Positions 33,477-46,639 of a stretch of DNA of 64,000 bases are shown piece by piece; position 1 is the stretch's first letter, and each line of letters opens with the position of its first letter. The stretch comes from Sabellastarte sp. h YS-2021 (lineage: Eukaryota > Annelida > Polychaeta > Sabellida > Sabellidae). Made by a program: the position numbers and the translations under genes. The DNA lies in contig OZ024928.1 of the NCBI GenBank assembly GCA_964017235.1, positions 82,393,566-82,457,565 of the forward strand, in the 5' to 3' direction. The notes under the pieces are model-generated. The model was not told where the DNA came from. It worked only from the letters and a program-made list of their open reading frames with translations, and made no database searches.

Positions 33477-34049
33477 GATCCAGCATCTGAGGGGAATACA
33501 GAAGTTTGAAAGTTGCAAGTTCAAAAGCCTGGTGTATGGCATATTCCCAAGTGTAAGAATACTTTGAGTATAGACTTAAATGATCTGCACATTCAGAAAC
33601 CAGAGCAATTGGACAGGTCTCCAACAAGATCCAACACACTCGTTGTTTATGAATGTAATGATTAAATTACTTTAAAATTTTCCTAGATCCAGACAGGGAT
33701 CTGGGTCACCACCAAAATGTTATCCTGTCTTCCTTGTACTATTGTTGACATTTTTTCAAAATTTTATTTAAATCCTTTCATAATCGAGTTATTGTGCAAA
33801 TGAATAGACAATGCTATAATTACATAGCCCATTGGTGGTGGTGGGGGGGGGGAGCTAAAGTGACTTTTTATTGTGTAAACCTTGAAAGAAAAAAAAACTT
33901 CTGATGAACTCACACCTGAAGTGCACTGCACAACATCGTTTTATTGCATGAACTATATTTGCACTATATTTACAAAGTCTTTTTCTTGAGTGCCAGAAAT
34001 GCAAGGTTACTGCTAGGGTGTACAATTCAGGACAGTTCTATGGAGATTT

Positions 34050-36950
34050 CATGTGGGTGACCCGTCATTCTTTTTTGACGCCCATGAAGGACAGTTCCCT
34101 GTGAAGGCTGATTCAGGGAACACATAAAAATAGTAAACGGCACACTTCTTTTTAGATGTTCTCCTCTTGATCATCTCCTGCATTGCGACAGATGCAGGAC
34201 AGATAAGGGTAAAAATACTTATCCAGGTGGAAAATAACCCTATAACATTTGTGCAGGTTGTATCAGAGCTTTAACTTCAAATAGACGGCGGGAAATGGAA
34301 GGTTAAGTACAAACAATATACAGGATTCCTGTTTAATGAATAAAATTCATTATCATCTTATACAATAAACCCCATGCACCTCAAAACTTCTAGTGCAATA
34401 GGTCTCATTTTTTGTTAATCAAAATGAATATTACAGAGGAGTAGTCGACTAAAGAGAGCAGGTCCACTAACGTAAGTAGTGATGGTTATGTCCGGGGACT
34501 CTGGGATGAGTCATCCCATCAACAATCTGCAGCCTCTCAACGGTAGATGCGACTAGAGACAGTTCAGGCCTCTTTCAAGATTCTTCAACCCATGGTTTTA
34601 TGTATTAGAATATTTTGGATTCTGAGGATCAGAATTATTGTGATGGAGAGTAAGAGTGGAGGAGGTCATATTCACTCATATTTTCTTCTGGAGAGAATGT
34701 TCTTAATCCACATTTAACAGCGTTTTTACTTTTAAATATATTTTGCAGTATATAGTCATAGAGGAGAACAAGTGCATTCATATATGTTGCACATTCATTT
34801 ATGTCATACATGCTGGTCATTCTTTAGCGTAAAATGAGGTTTGATATGTTTTATGGCACAACATTGCCCGAAGGTTCCAGGGGCATTTTTTCAACATTGC
34901 AAAAGTTAGAGGAAGATATGGTATAATGTCATTTGGTCCTGCTATTGCTACAACTACAAAACAGCACATTACTCGTACATTAGTATGTTGTCATCTTCAA
35001 GTTGTCTCCGAAAGTAATCGACTCTTGTGTCACTACCTTAGCAGATTCATTATAGAAACTTTGGGTTCCCTCTGATATTCTAAAGACAATGGATTTGATT
35101 TCAAGATACATTGTACTCTCAACTACGATGCACAGTGTCACAGGATCTTAGAAAATAGGTATCTATGCTATGATTAAGATTAATTACTCTTTGGCAGTTT
35201 GCTCATTTTCTCCATTCCGACTTGTTTCCCATATGACCTCTCAGACTTTATGACTGGCTCGTTTTGCAACAGAAGTATTTGACAAGTCAGGTGCAGAATA
35301 ACTCTGTACATCAAAAAGACAGACAGTGGAGCAGAAAGAGTATTCTCCAGAGACCTACGAAAAAGTATAAAGCTTTTTATATTCCAAATTTACCAGCTCG
35401 ATTATCCAAGCTTTTATCGGCGTGGTTTGGATGTATGTGCCAATGTACCCATTTTTCACCTGAAGACTGCAGAAACAACTTGCAAATCCATTTGTCAAGG
35501 GAAGTGGATGACATGAACAGACTAGCCGGATGTCTATACTTTCATGTCCCTATCCACCAAAACATCACATAATTTTCTGTGTTTCCATACTTAAACAGGG
35601 TGGTCACACTTCTATCCGAATTCACAATGAGGCTAGGCTATGACAAAGACTCAGAAACATCTGGTTTTATTACTAGGATGGCTTATATATTTGGGGAAGT
35701 CAGACTTGGTTCCCACACAAATGTTTGATTTCTTGCACTACTGATTTGATTTGCAGGAAGGTATGATGTCTCCCTACTTAGTGAAAAGCTTTGCCCCTTG
35801 CAAAAACACTGTCTAGAAGATCACTTTTTAAACTATAGACGTAAGTTTATTGTTTCTGTGAAAAATACCATTCCTAAACTGTGTAGGCCTATAACATTTT
35901 TTGGTAGTTCCTGAGAAGCCATATTTGAGGTTTATAGGTTGTCTAGATAAGATAGTTCAGGTGTTTTCCAATATCACAAGGCAATTGATATGGTGAAAAA
36001 ATGTAGCTGTCCACACCATCCTCTAGATTTCAATGTCCTAGTTAAACAGGTGTTTACACAAGGAAAGGAGCCCACTCAAAAGATCCACCAGAAAGATGTA
36101 TGCCCTGGTTTGCAAGATTCTAGCTTAGGAAAGTGTCAGGGAGTGAGACTAAGGGCCAGACATCCCATTTCTTCCTTAAATAAAACAACAGATTCTTTTC
36201 TTGTCGAGACAATATCGTTCCTATAGAATGGTCATTTCGGCAAGTGTTCAGACAAATACACTTGGCCTACCCAAATGGCAGAAATATTTCCAATAATCCA
36301 ATAGCTGTCCTGCCTCAGGTTATTCCAAAGACGATAATCTATCAATGCAGAATGCTCCCTAGGTTGGGCTGATATACCCAGTCAAAATTCCCCTGCAAAT
36401 ACCTCTTTAGAAACATAGCTCTATGTCCTACAGGTTCTACAAGAATATAACTAGTCCGAATATTCAAGAAATTCTTCTACAAAGATCTGATAACAATCAT
36501 ATCGGTCCACTTTAGACAGTGATGTAGACAGAATAAGGTGGAGCTCACCTTTGTAACTATTTCAAACATAACTGAGTGGGTTTTTTAAATTATCTTTGCC
36601 CAACTACCGTCACTCGTAAGAGTAGCACAAGTCTGACAGTAGAGACCCTATCTTAAAAAGCTCTTATTTTAATAGTTTGATTGCAAGCTGAGGTCTCCCT
36701 TACCAGTATTTTTGGCTACAAATCTATTGGCATGTGATGGTCCTTACTGTATTGGGACAATAGTTATTCTGGCCATGACATTCATTTTAGATAGGTCATT
36801 GGAAGGAGATGTCTCTTTATTTCCTATTAGATGTCTCTAGGTCTCTTAGATAAGGTTACACCAAGGACATTTCTAGAGTGACTCTTTGTCAATGACTTAA
36901 ACAGACGATCCAGTTTTGCTGCAAACCATCTCAGTCTGATGTGTAGGTCA
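34050..36950 (+). mobile_element. Decayed DIRS-type retroelement relic
   Basis: Short stretches resemble the intact DIRS at 23818-30280 in the same order. Near 34170-34260 there is a Cys-rich Gag-like segment with CDRCRTDKG, near 35540 an RT-like YFHVPIHQ, and near 36145-36240 an RNase H-like VRLRARH segment. It is old and heavily broken, with many breaks. The recombinase and terminal repeats were not recognised, so both ends are approximate. Confidence 0.55.
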
Positions 36951-37728
36951 CCCAAGTTAAAACTTTATTTTGAACATAGACAAGTGAGCTGCTTTTACAT
37001 ATCATCTATAACACAAGATATGTACAATCATTTATTCATTGACAAGTTTAGATTTCCACAACAACAACAACATGTCAGTAATAGGAGTATTGATTCTATG
37101 TGTATTGAACTTGTAGTTTCTTTTCACATATCTAAAAATATGAAAAAAGTGCTCTGGGCAATTATGTATATCAGAATGGCACTTACCTAAAAATGGCAAG
37201 AATATCCTATTGACAAGCAAGATACACTTACAGCTTTAAGATCAAGTTTTCTTTTAACTTGTTGTTCAATTTGATCAGGTTTTTTTTCGTCAAATGACGT
37301 CTCATATTTTTCCCCAACTCTCATGTGCACCTGTATGTTCCTAAGTTTATCAGCTTTCTTTATTACAGAAGAAACAGATGGTTATCTTTTCTAAATGAAG
37401 TCTTATTTACTTTAATTCAGTAGTTAGACATTTTTATCCCCATTTTATGTTAAAGATGTTTGCATATAACTACGCATGTGTACTTGTAAAGTAGTCTAGA
37501 TACAAATACGGGTATGATATATACTAGATACCAATGAACATATACTGATCAAAAAGGACACTTTGAACTTTTTTTTCAATCATACAGAAATAACTGTTAG
37601 GTTAAAAATAATGTCGCCATATGCTTGCCCACAAATTATCATCATCCAGGATTTCTGAGGAAAGGAATGGAAATAATCCAAAAATATCGATTGTTAATTT
37701 CACTTTAACATTAGTGGGCTATAAAGTA
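36951..37728. other. Intergenic, nothing recognised
   Basis: AT-rich with no convincing exon. Short open frames on both strands lack homology I recognise. Confidence 0.4.
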
Positions 37729-38132
37729 CGGAAGCTCTGAACTGCCAAAGTTTTTTTATTTTACTAACTTGAATATACGAGTTAGTTAACTTGAATATTC
37801 AAGTTAATAACTGGAATATTCGAGTTAGTAACTTGAATGTACAAGTTACTAACTTGAAAATACCAGTTACCTAACTTGAATATACCAGTTAACTAACTTG
37901 TATATACAAGTTAGCTAACTTGAATATACGAGTTAGCTAACTGGAATATACAAGTTAATTAACTGGAATATACCAGTTACTAACTGGAATATACCAGTTA
38001 GTAACTGGAATATACGAGTTAGCTAACTTGAATATACCAGTTAACTAACTGGAATATATGAGTTAGATAACTTGAATATACGAGTTAACTAACTCGAATA
38101 TACAAGTTAGCTAACTGGAATATATGAGTTAA

Positions 38133-39011
38133 CTAGAGGAATGCTTTTGCTAACAAAAGCGAAGCGTCCCTTAAAGTTTGAAATGCTTTGTGGTTTTAAT
38201 AAGCATGCTGTAAAGCTAAGAATGCACAAAGCTGCACCGTATGCTTTCCCAATACCTCTTAATACATTCTGAAGCTATAAAAGCAACGATAAAGGAGATA
38301 TAAGGCAAAAACTCCAAAGCAGCTATTTATGACCCCAGTTTGGCCCATAAGGGAGGGTCGGTGGGTAAAACTGACCGGCTATTTAGACTCTCCACATATG
38401 CTTTCCCAACACCTCTTAGTACATTCTCAAGCTATAAAAGCAACAATAAAGGAGATGTAAGGCAAAAACAGCTATTTTATGACCCCGGTTTGACCCATAA
38501 GGGGGGGCCGTGGGGTAAAACTGACTGGCTATTTAGACTCTCCACATATGGTTTCCTATTACCTCCCAGTACATTTTATAGCTCTAAATGCAATACTTAA
38601 GAAGATAATAGGGGGGTTGGCCTAAATTTAAGGCTTTCAGATTGGAAGGTGTCAGAAAATTACTCATAAATGAGACATTTTTCAAGGGATTGCTCCCAAA
38701 ATCTAGTCAGCTCGCGTTTTTGATAGTATGAACAGGTGTGTCAAATTATAAGGCTCTGTAGCAAGTAGTTTTTCCTGAACTGCGATGACGGGGGGGGTGT
38801 ACTTCAAAAAATTGTTTTTGATCATGTGACCTTCATAAAGGTCAAAGGTCAAATTTAAGCATGCAGAAAAATTTTCCCACACCTAAGGTATATAACTGCC
38901 AAATATGGTTTGAAACCTTCTAATAATAAGGGAGATATTCAAGGGAGACCATAATGCGGCGGCGAGGAAACTGAAGTGAAAACAAATAAGCGCCCTTTCA
39001 GGGACGCTGAA
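38133..39011 (-). mobile_element. Helentron-like element inserted in the palindromic element
   Basis: Read on the minus strand it starts TTCAGCGTCCCTGAAAGGGC and ends with AGGGACGCTTC, the hairpin GCTTTTG-TTAG-CAAAAGC, ATTCCT and CTAG. The flanks are GTTA and TTAAC, an A|T insertion. It shares 5' sequence with the element at 63624-64000. The interior has two diverged copies of a segment of about 180 bp. Confidence 0.75.
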
Positions 39012-39722
39012 TAACTGGAATATATGAGTTAGTAACTTGAATATTCAAGTTAGTTAACTGGAATATACCAGTTAGCTAACTGGAATATACAAGTTAATAA
39101 CTGGAATATATGAGTTAGTAACTGGAATATTCCAGTTAGTTAACTCGAATATACCAGTTAGCTAACTGGAATATACGAATTACCTAACTTGAATATACGA
39201 GTTAGCTAACTCGTATATTCCAGTTACTAACTGGTATATTCCAGTTAGTAACTGGTATATTCCAGTTAGTTAACTCGTATATTCCAGTTAGCTAACTCGT
39301 ATATTCCAGTTAGTTAACTGGTATATTCAAGTTAGCTAACTCGTATATTCCAGTTACTAACTGGTATATTCCAGTTAGTAACTGGTATATACCAGTTAGT
39401 TAACTCGTATATTCCAGTTAGCTAACTCGTATATTCCAGTTAGTTAACTCGTATATTCAAGTTAGCTAACTCGTATATTCCAGTTAGTTAACTGGTATAT
39501 TCAAGTTAGCTAACTCATATATTCCAGTTACTAACTGGTATATTCCAGTTAGTAACTGGTATATACCAGTTAGTTAACTCGTATATTCCAGTTAGCTAAC
39601 TCGTATATTCCAGTTAGTTAACTCGTATATTCAAGTTAGCTAACTCGTATATTCCAGTTAGTTAACTGGTATATTCAAGTTAGCTAACTCGTATATTCCA
39701 GTTACTAACTGGTATATTCCAG

Positions 39723-40313
39723 CCCAGATAGCATTCCGCCGTCGGACCGACGTTGGTTATTGGTCGCATGGTCGGCAGATTTTGCCGACGTTGGGCCGAC
39801 GTTGGGCCGACGTTGGCTTGCCAACCAACACACTGGTTAGATGTCTGTATATTTTGCCAACGTTGGGCCGACGCTGGCTTGCCAACCAACACTCAGGTTA
39901 GATGTCTATATTTTGCCAACGTTGGGCCAACGTTGGGCCAACGGCGGATTTTTATTCAAGATGGCGGCGAGCAATAATAGGGGATTTGGGGTAACTTAGA
40001 AAAAAATATTTATTATGGTATGTCAAAAAATCATATTTGAGTGAGCCCACAAATTTTAACTAACCATTTAACAATTTTACACATAAAAATAATATTCTCA
40101 TTAAAAATTCACACTACAAAAGTTATCAATAAACATCATCTGATTGGCTGATGCCATACATAGAATATAATTTTCACTGGTGGCTTGCCGACGTTGGGCC
40201 AATGTTGGCCCGACGGTCAAAAAGCCGTTGGCCCAACGTCGGCAGCCAACGTCGGACCGACGGAGGTGCTGATGTTGGCCCAACGTCGGTCCGACGGCGG
40301 AATGCTATCTGGG
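39723..40313. mobile_element. TIR element with CCCAGATAGCATTCCGCC ends
   Basis: The left end CCCAGATAGCATTCCGCCGT and the right end ACGGCGGAATGCTATCTGGG are perfect inverted copies. AG flanks both sides, so the target duplication may be 2 bp. Subterminal repeats of GTTGGGCCGACGTTGG-type words occur in both arms, with an AT-rich centre. It is inserted in the right half of the palindromic element. Confidence 0.85.
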
Positions 40314-40679
40314 AGTTAGTAACTGGTATATTCCAGTTAGTTAACTCGTATATTCCAGTTAGCTAACTCGTATATTCCAGTTAGTTAACTGGTATTTTCA
40401 AGTTAGTAACTTGTATATTCCAGTTACTAACTCATATATTCCAGTTAGTAACTCATATATTCCAGTTAGCTAACTCGTATATTCAAGTTAGCTAACTCAT
40501 ATATACAAGTTAGTTAAATGGTATATTCAAGTTAGGTAACTGGTATTTTCAAGTTAGTAACTTGTACATTCAAGTTACTAACTCGAATATTCCAGTTATT
40601 AACTTGAATATTCAAGTTAACTAACTCGTATATTCAAGTTAGTAAAATAAAAAAACTTTGGCAGTTCAGAGCTTCCGTA

Positions 40680-42195
40680 ATAAAGACTAATTGAAATTTT
40701 TGTTAAATAAATTGTAAGCCATTTGATATTACTATAATTTCAATTGGCTCACAACATGGATTGGTAGATTTGAAACCTTTTATCAGTAAAATGAGAGGAA
40801 TTGTTACAAGTTTTAATAGATATATAACTTGTTAACAATGTCTTCATTTTTTATGCATATCATCAACGGTTTACTTAATTTTGACTACAAGAGTATAAAT
40901 TTAAAATGTTTCTTTATTTAAAGAAAAAATAATAATTTAAATTATAAAATAAGTTTCAAAAATCAAAAACACTTTCTCAAAAAACACTAAATTTAAAATA
41001 AGAAAAAAAATATTTATAGAGAAACAGTGCAGTGTGTAATCTTCGTGTATTTTAATCTCTCTAGTTATTGAAATGATCAGCTAAAGGGTATTCTCAATTA
41101 CTCAGACATAATCTGATCGAAATAAAAATGGCAAGGAGTAACTTTACCCAAAAAATCCTATGTCGATTAGTTTTTTTTTTCTTAATTTTATTAGTCTATG
41201 AATCAAAAGTAATATTTTACAAATTAATTTCTTTGTTACAGTGATATGTATGTGACGTACTATTTACTGCACACAATATAAAATATATTTCTTATTACTT
41301 ATTCATCTATTATTGTGGCATATACTGTTCAAGATACACGAACAAGGGTATTATAAATCATTTGCTTGTAACCCCTAAATCGAGAGATAATTGTTGTTAC
41401 ATGCCCTATACAGTGTCAAACCCAAATAAATCGAATCAATATTAAAAATCAAATCTATTTACACTATCAAAGGTCTTATCCATATAAAAATGCAGCAAAA
41501 GTATCTTTGTTATCACTCAAAACTGGTCGCCAAATTTAAAAACATAAGTTGGGTTAGCAGAAATATTAAGTTTGGCGAGGGTTTTACGGCACTTTCAACA
41601 CTGTACAGGTCATATGACGGGTAGTTTGATTCGCAGAGAAAACAAGTACATACAGTTGGTCAAGGTTCTATACTGTAAAGTGCAGACCACATAAGGTCCA
41701 GGGTTTGAACCACCAACCTCAGAGTGGAACCTTTGCCAGTGTCGCCCCTGACTGTAGTGTTATGAAACCAGTCAAATTCGATATCTGTTCACCTGCATCA
41801 CCACCATTGGTTGTCTGTTAGGTTTTGTAGCAAATTAAAATAAATCTGCAAGTATATAAGTCTCTGATTGGACAGGCACGATCATATTTCACACCAATAC
41901 TTAACTACCAGCAACACCACCCAATGCACCACAAGATTGTGTAGAAAGTTATTCATTCTACAAGAACAAAAGTTCAAATCTCATCTCTATGGGTGATCGA
42001 TCATACGTTCAGTGTTGTGGCACCAAAGTATTGGAATGTAGTGCCGGAAGATATTAGGAACAGTGAACTTCCATTGGACATCTTCAATAAGAAACTAAAA
42101 ACTCATGATTTCAAAATATAATATTGTTTAGAAAAAAGTGCAATGATTGTTTACACTTAAATAAGAAGTGTGCCATACAAATATAGTTGTTCACT
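40680..42195. other. Intergenic; possible SINE trace
   Basis: AT-rich. A box B-like GGTTCAAACCC on the minus strand near 41705 hints at a degraded tRNA-type SINE. No gene is recognised. Confidence 0.35.
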
Positions 42196-43290
42196 GCCGT
42201 TTTGACCCCCAAGCCGTTTTAAACGGCGGGGTCCGCCGTTTTAAATGGCAGGCCCTGCCATTTACATCCACTGATTTTAAATAAGGGGTTGTAAATGGCT
42301 GAGCCATTTAAAATGGCGGACTCCAGGTCCCAGCCATTTTAACCTAATCAGCCCAACTTAGGATAACAAAATTCAAGACTGTTTTTTTTGTGCTGAATAT
42401 AATATAAACTATTTACAAGGAAATTATTTTTCATGAAAAAGGTGACATTAACATAGATAAACTCAACAGACCCTTGTATAGAAGTACTTTGTACTTCTTT
42501 TTTATTTTATATAAATATATTTAACTTATCTCACCTCAACAAAAAGTGTTTAATAATCTAAAATGAATTGTCTTTCCTGAGTCTTTATAGGCATTAAAAT
42601 GATCCTTTGATGTCGATTTCATTGCCTTTCATTGGAATGATTTCTTAATTGGATTTGTGTTTCAACATCCTATTGATGTTGATTTGTTTCACTTGGGGTG
42701 GGTGAAGTACACAATAGGGAATAGCCCAAATCATAAAGTGAAACAAATCAACATCAAAGTAATCTCTAAATGTAATGGGGCTTAATTCTATCAAATCCAT
42801 AAGGGGGAAGTTTATGGGTAAGCCTGATTATATATTTTAACTTTAACAAAGAATTATAAAGTTACCTTTTTAAATTGCACTAATTAACTGGAAAATGTAA
42901 GTAAATCAACAACTTAATTTGATGAATTTAGTCAAACAACACATTGATGCACAAAATTGATAAAACACACATTGCATATAACATTCATGTTTTCTAATAG
43001 GTTATATGGGTAAATGTCCATTTTAGAACTAAACGTTAAACGTTTGAAAACTATGATTAAATTAATTATTTTGTTTACAAACATGTAAACATGTAAAGTA
43101 TCACCCCCAAAACACCTTAACATAGTCTTATATATGTATTCTGAAAATAATATTTCATATCTGTACTAAATGTGAAACATAAAACATAATAAACTAATGT
43201 CTGATGTTGACTTTGTTTCTATCATCTAGTTGGCTGAGCCGTTTAAAATGGCAGCCTGCCATTTAAAACGGCGGATGGGGTCAAAATGGC
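42196..43290. mobile_element. TIR element with AAACGGC palindrome clusters
   Basis: The left end GCCGTTTTGACCCC and the right end GGGGTCAAAATGGC are inverted copies with one mismatch. Next to each end lie palindromic words such as GCCGTTTTAAACGGC and TGCCATTT. An internal perfect inverted repeat (42675-42694 and 42736-42755, AAGTGAAACAAATCAACATC) may be a second, nested foldback. No coding capacity. Confidence 0.75.
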
Positions 43291-43929
43291 ATGTAACATA
43301 GTCATTATTATTGTTGTTGTTGAAAGATTCATAAATGTTTTTTTTTCAGGATTTCACAAAATCCTTGATGTTGTCAGAGTTTCACGAAATTCCTAAAATT
43401 TTCAGCAATTTCATGAAATTTCTTTAACCTAATATAACATTTTATAATATTTTACAGATTGAAGTCCAATAAATTGTAAAATGTCAGTGAATTCATTTTC
43501 TTTTCAATTAACTTGAAAAATAATTAAAAAGCTAACCATATTTGGAATATTGTTCCCTTCTTAAAGAAACACATTTACCATTTGTTTGAGCATATATAAT
43601 GTAATGAAGCTTTTGGTTACCACAATGCTCTATATTTAGTCCGTATTGAAATAAAAGCATTATTGTGTGAACTTGCATAACTATTATTTACAACTCATCC
43701 CACTATTTTGCTTGGTTGTATAATTTTGTCTTCTAAACTAAATACTATGTCTGCATTAATTTCATAAACATTGGAAGTGTCATGGTTGATATTTGGGAAA
43801 ATACTCAATCCCAGTCATAAGGTTACAGATACAAGTGAAAGGTGAGTAGCAGACAAAATAAGAAAATACTCAGAAAATCGGCCTTAGTTATCGTTGGAAA
43901 CTAACAAAATACAACTATGCCATCCCTTT
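43291..43929. other. Intergenic, nothing recognised
   Basis: AT-rich. An imperfect run of TTTCAC/GAAATTTC words lies at 43345-43430. No exon is recognised. Confidence 0.35.
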
Positions 43930-45015
43930 GCTAGATTCACATCAAAATAAAGGCCCTGCCACAGCGGTTATCTTCCACCTTACGATCAGTAATAATGGAG
44001 AACTAAAGGAGATATGAGGCCTTTGTAGTAAGATAATGCCACTTGTCAAAAAGTCAACAACTGGGAAAGAGATTCAGGTCATGACTTCCTATAAGTGGTT
44101 TTCACATTTGGAACTCCTAGTAGCAATGATAAGGGAGATATAAGGACTTTTTAATAGAATAATCCCATTTGACATTAAAAATGTGATATGACGGCCATTT
44201 TGTTTTCGAAACTAGGCCAAATTACCATCAGGTAACTTTACTAGCCATATACCTTTTGTGCAAATTTGATGAACCTAGCTGCAACATTTCAAGTTGTAGA
44301 GCATCTTACTGATTTTGAAATAATTGACTATGGCGGCCATTTTGTTTTTCAAAATAAGGTCAAAATTGTTCTTAGGCAAAACATTTGCAGGCTAGAACTT
44401 TTCATGGTCTGTCTTTACATTCTAAAGCCATAGCACTAATAATAAAGGATAAATAAGTATGTTTTAGTGTGATGACCCCATTTAACTGTAAAGCAGGGGT
44501 CAAATTCAACACCTGGAAAAGATTCCCAGGCCATGACTTCCCTCAAGTTGTTTTCACATTCTGAACCTCTAGGAGCAATATTAGGGGACATATAAGGTCT
44601 TTTTAATGGGATAACCCCATTTGACATTAACCATGTGATGTGGCGGCCATTTTGTTTTTAGAACTAGGCCAAAATTATTATCAGGCTAGCTTTTCTAGTC
44701 ATATAACTTTTGTGCAAATTTGATGAAGCTAGCTGGAATATTTCAAGATTTAGAGCACCTTTATAATTTTTAAACAATTGGCTATGGCGGCCATTTTGTT
44801 TTACAAAATGAGGCCAAATTTTGCACAAACAGGTTTTCATAGCCATAAACATTCCTTGCAAATTTGGTGAAGATATATTTATGAATGAATGACATGTTAA
44901 GGTTATGTAAAAACATGACAAACAGAGGCACAGATGGACGCACAGACACACGTATGGAAGGCATTTTATAATCTCCCGACCAAGGGCTGCGGCCGCTGGC
45001 AAGAGATAATAAAAG
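43930..45015. repeat. Dispersed repeat with two tandem units of about 455 bp
   Basis: GGCGGCCATTTTGTTTT, GCAAATTTGATGAA and TAAGGGAGATATAAGG-type segments recur at matching offsets in two consecutive units, with sub-repeats inside each. The right end has ACAGACACACGTATGG and a GC-rich TGCGGCCGC segment. It resembles the animal repeats that drag minisatellites within larger non-autonomous elements. Confidence 0.65.
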
Positions 45016-45699
45016 CCCACGAAGGATCAACTGTAATTGTAAAAAATTCACTTAGGAAATTTATATCAGCTACATTATTGTATGATACAATACTAAATAA
45101 TATGCAATCTGATAATAATAATAAATATGTAAACTACATAGTATCTTCAAATAATGACTATAAGAAGCGTTTTTTTTCTTGCTTATAGGAATATATGGCT
45201 ATCTAAATGTTCTCTTGGGATGATATCACTACATTTGAATACAATTAAAGATGTAGAGTGAGTTATGGAGTTTTCATAGTTGTTACCAAATTTTGACAAT
45301 GTTCCTCAATAAGTTCAACCTTAATGGGCCAATATTTCACTTTGTAAATTAAGCGTAATACAAATACTTAAGAAAAACGCAATATCTATTATGTGTTCCT
45401 GATACATTGTGTTCCTTTTTGAGGGGAGTGGGGTAAGTATTCATAACTGCATGCATTTTAGAGCATTGACTACGACTTTTCTATGTCATATAATCATCGG
45501 CTATTGACCAAGTGCTTCCCTGCTGTTTATTTTTATTATAATTCACCAGTTAGTTAACAAAAACATTGATCAGGTGCCAAATAAAAATATCAAATCACAG
45601 TGAAAACCTTTTTGCTCTGTAAACTGAATGTTACAGTTCAATTTTGAAAGGAAGGTGTTATTAACCCATCATTGTAAGACAATCTTATTAATGCTCGAT

Positions 45700-46330
45700 G
45701 ATAGGAGAGGGTTATTGTAATCAGTTTGTTTCTGTCTGTCTGTGCTCCGTTTTGTCCATATAGCTCCAAAACTATGACATCAATCTCTCTCAAATTTGGT
45801 GGGCAGGTATTTCATGGGGTACAGACGGATTCTTCCAAATTTGATGTAATTTGTTTAAGGTTTAGAGTTTTTCTGATTTTTAATTGGGAATACACAGTGA
45901 AACTGCTTCTCTTCATCACATATGTAAAAAATCAATATTTTGCTTTCTGATGTCATTATACTTAATGATGTCACAATGCAATTCTCATTGTGAGGTCACA
46001 AACCTAGCTTGTTATACTTGCTGTCTTTAGGTAAAATATTTCTTCTCATTTTATATCTTGAAATTGACACAATTAAGAGGGAGGTGGTATATTCATCATT
46101 TTTATTAATTATTATTTTTATTTTCTCTTTTTTTCTTTTAATTCCTTGACAGTCCATCACAAAAATTTACCATGAGTGATTTTCACCAAAAAGTGACTTT
46201 TAAGCTATATTTTACCTCCACCAGCAATTTATGTTTTTGGGTGCAAATTGTTTGTCTATTTGTCTGTCTGTCTGTTTTTTTGTTTTTTTTTTGCTGTTTA
46301 GATTACTCAAGAATTAATGAACAGATCTTT
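45700..46330. repeat. Degraded dispersed repeat with TCTG runs
   Basis: TCTGTCTGTCTGTG at about 45730 and TGTCTGTCTGTCTG at about 46258 begin segments phrased like the unit at 1-840 (AAAACTATGACATCAATCTC, CAAATTTGGTG). No protein is supported; the neighbouring 101-codon frame at 46317 is not recognisable. Confidence 0.4.
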
Positions 46331-46639
46331 ATTTAAAAAAACTTTGTGGGTAGGACCTGGCCAAAGGAAGAAGTTACTAAAAGAAAGATCTGGATCTTAT
46401 TTTGGATACAAAAATCAAGAATTTTCAGAGGCCCCATTTCAGTGTATTTTTAATGAATTTGGCTTTCTACTTGATATTTCTTCGAAAATTAATTTACATG
46501 TTTGGTTTTATCTTATTGTTTTCTTTACAATACTTTATATCACTTTAGAGACTGGTCACATGGAATTGAGCGTTTTGCTCTCTCTGAGTGCATCTTGTTT
46601 GTACTGTAATGCGAGAGATTAATACAAAATTACTTAAAT

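Larger units (their letters stand above)
37729..40677. mobile_element. 2.9 kb palindromic TIR element built of short palindromic units
   Basis: The ends CGGAAGCTCTGAACTGCCAA and TTGGCAGTTCAGAGCTTCCG are perfect inverted copies flanked by TA (37727-37728 and 40678-40679), suggesting a Tc1/mariner-type mover. Inside TTTTTTTATTTTACT come 21-22 bp units of the form AACTKGAATATWCVAGTTA. The direction flips at about 39205 inside GAGTTAGCTAACTC, so the left half mirrors the right. The outer 180 bp or more of the arms match unit by unit. It is interrupted by elements at 38133-39011 and 39723-40313. No protein is encoded. Confidence 0.88.

Noticed and set aside
33477-33542. Upstream methionine (33542) as the start of the PhnZ-type protein
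   Set aside because: It adds 22 residues unlike the family, crosses a good splice acceptor and spoils the residue register; the ATG at 33476 fits exactly.
33838-33853. G-run as a regulatory quadruplex
   Set aside because: A single homopolymer-like run with no conserved context; could also be a simple-sequence artefact.
37768-40640. CRISPR-like array of short palindromic repeats
   Set aside because: Units are contiguous without spacers, the direction flips midway, and the context is a eukaryotic TIR element.
46317-46622. 101-codon frame MNRSLFKKTLW as a gene
   Set aside because: No homology recognised, no splice context, and it follows a TCTG-rich repeat segment.
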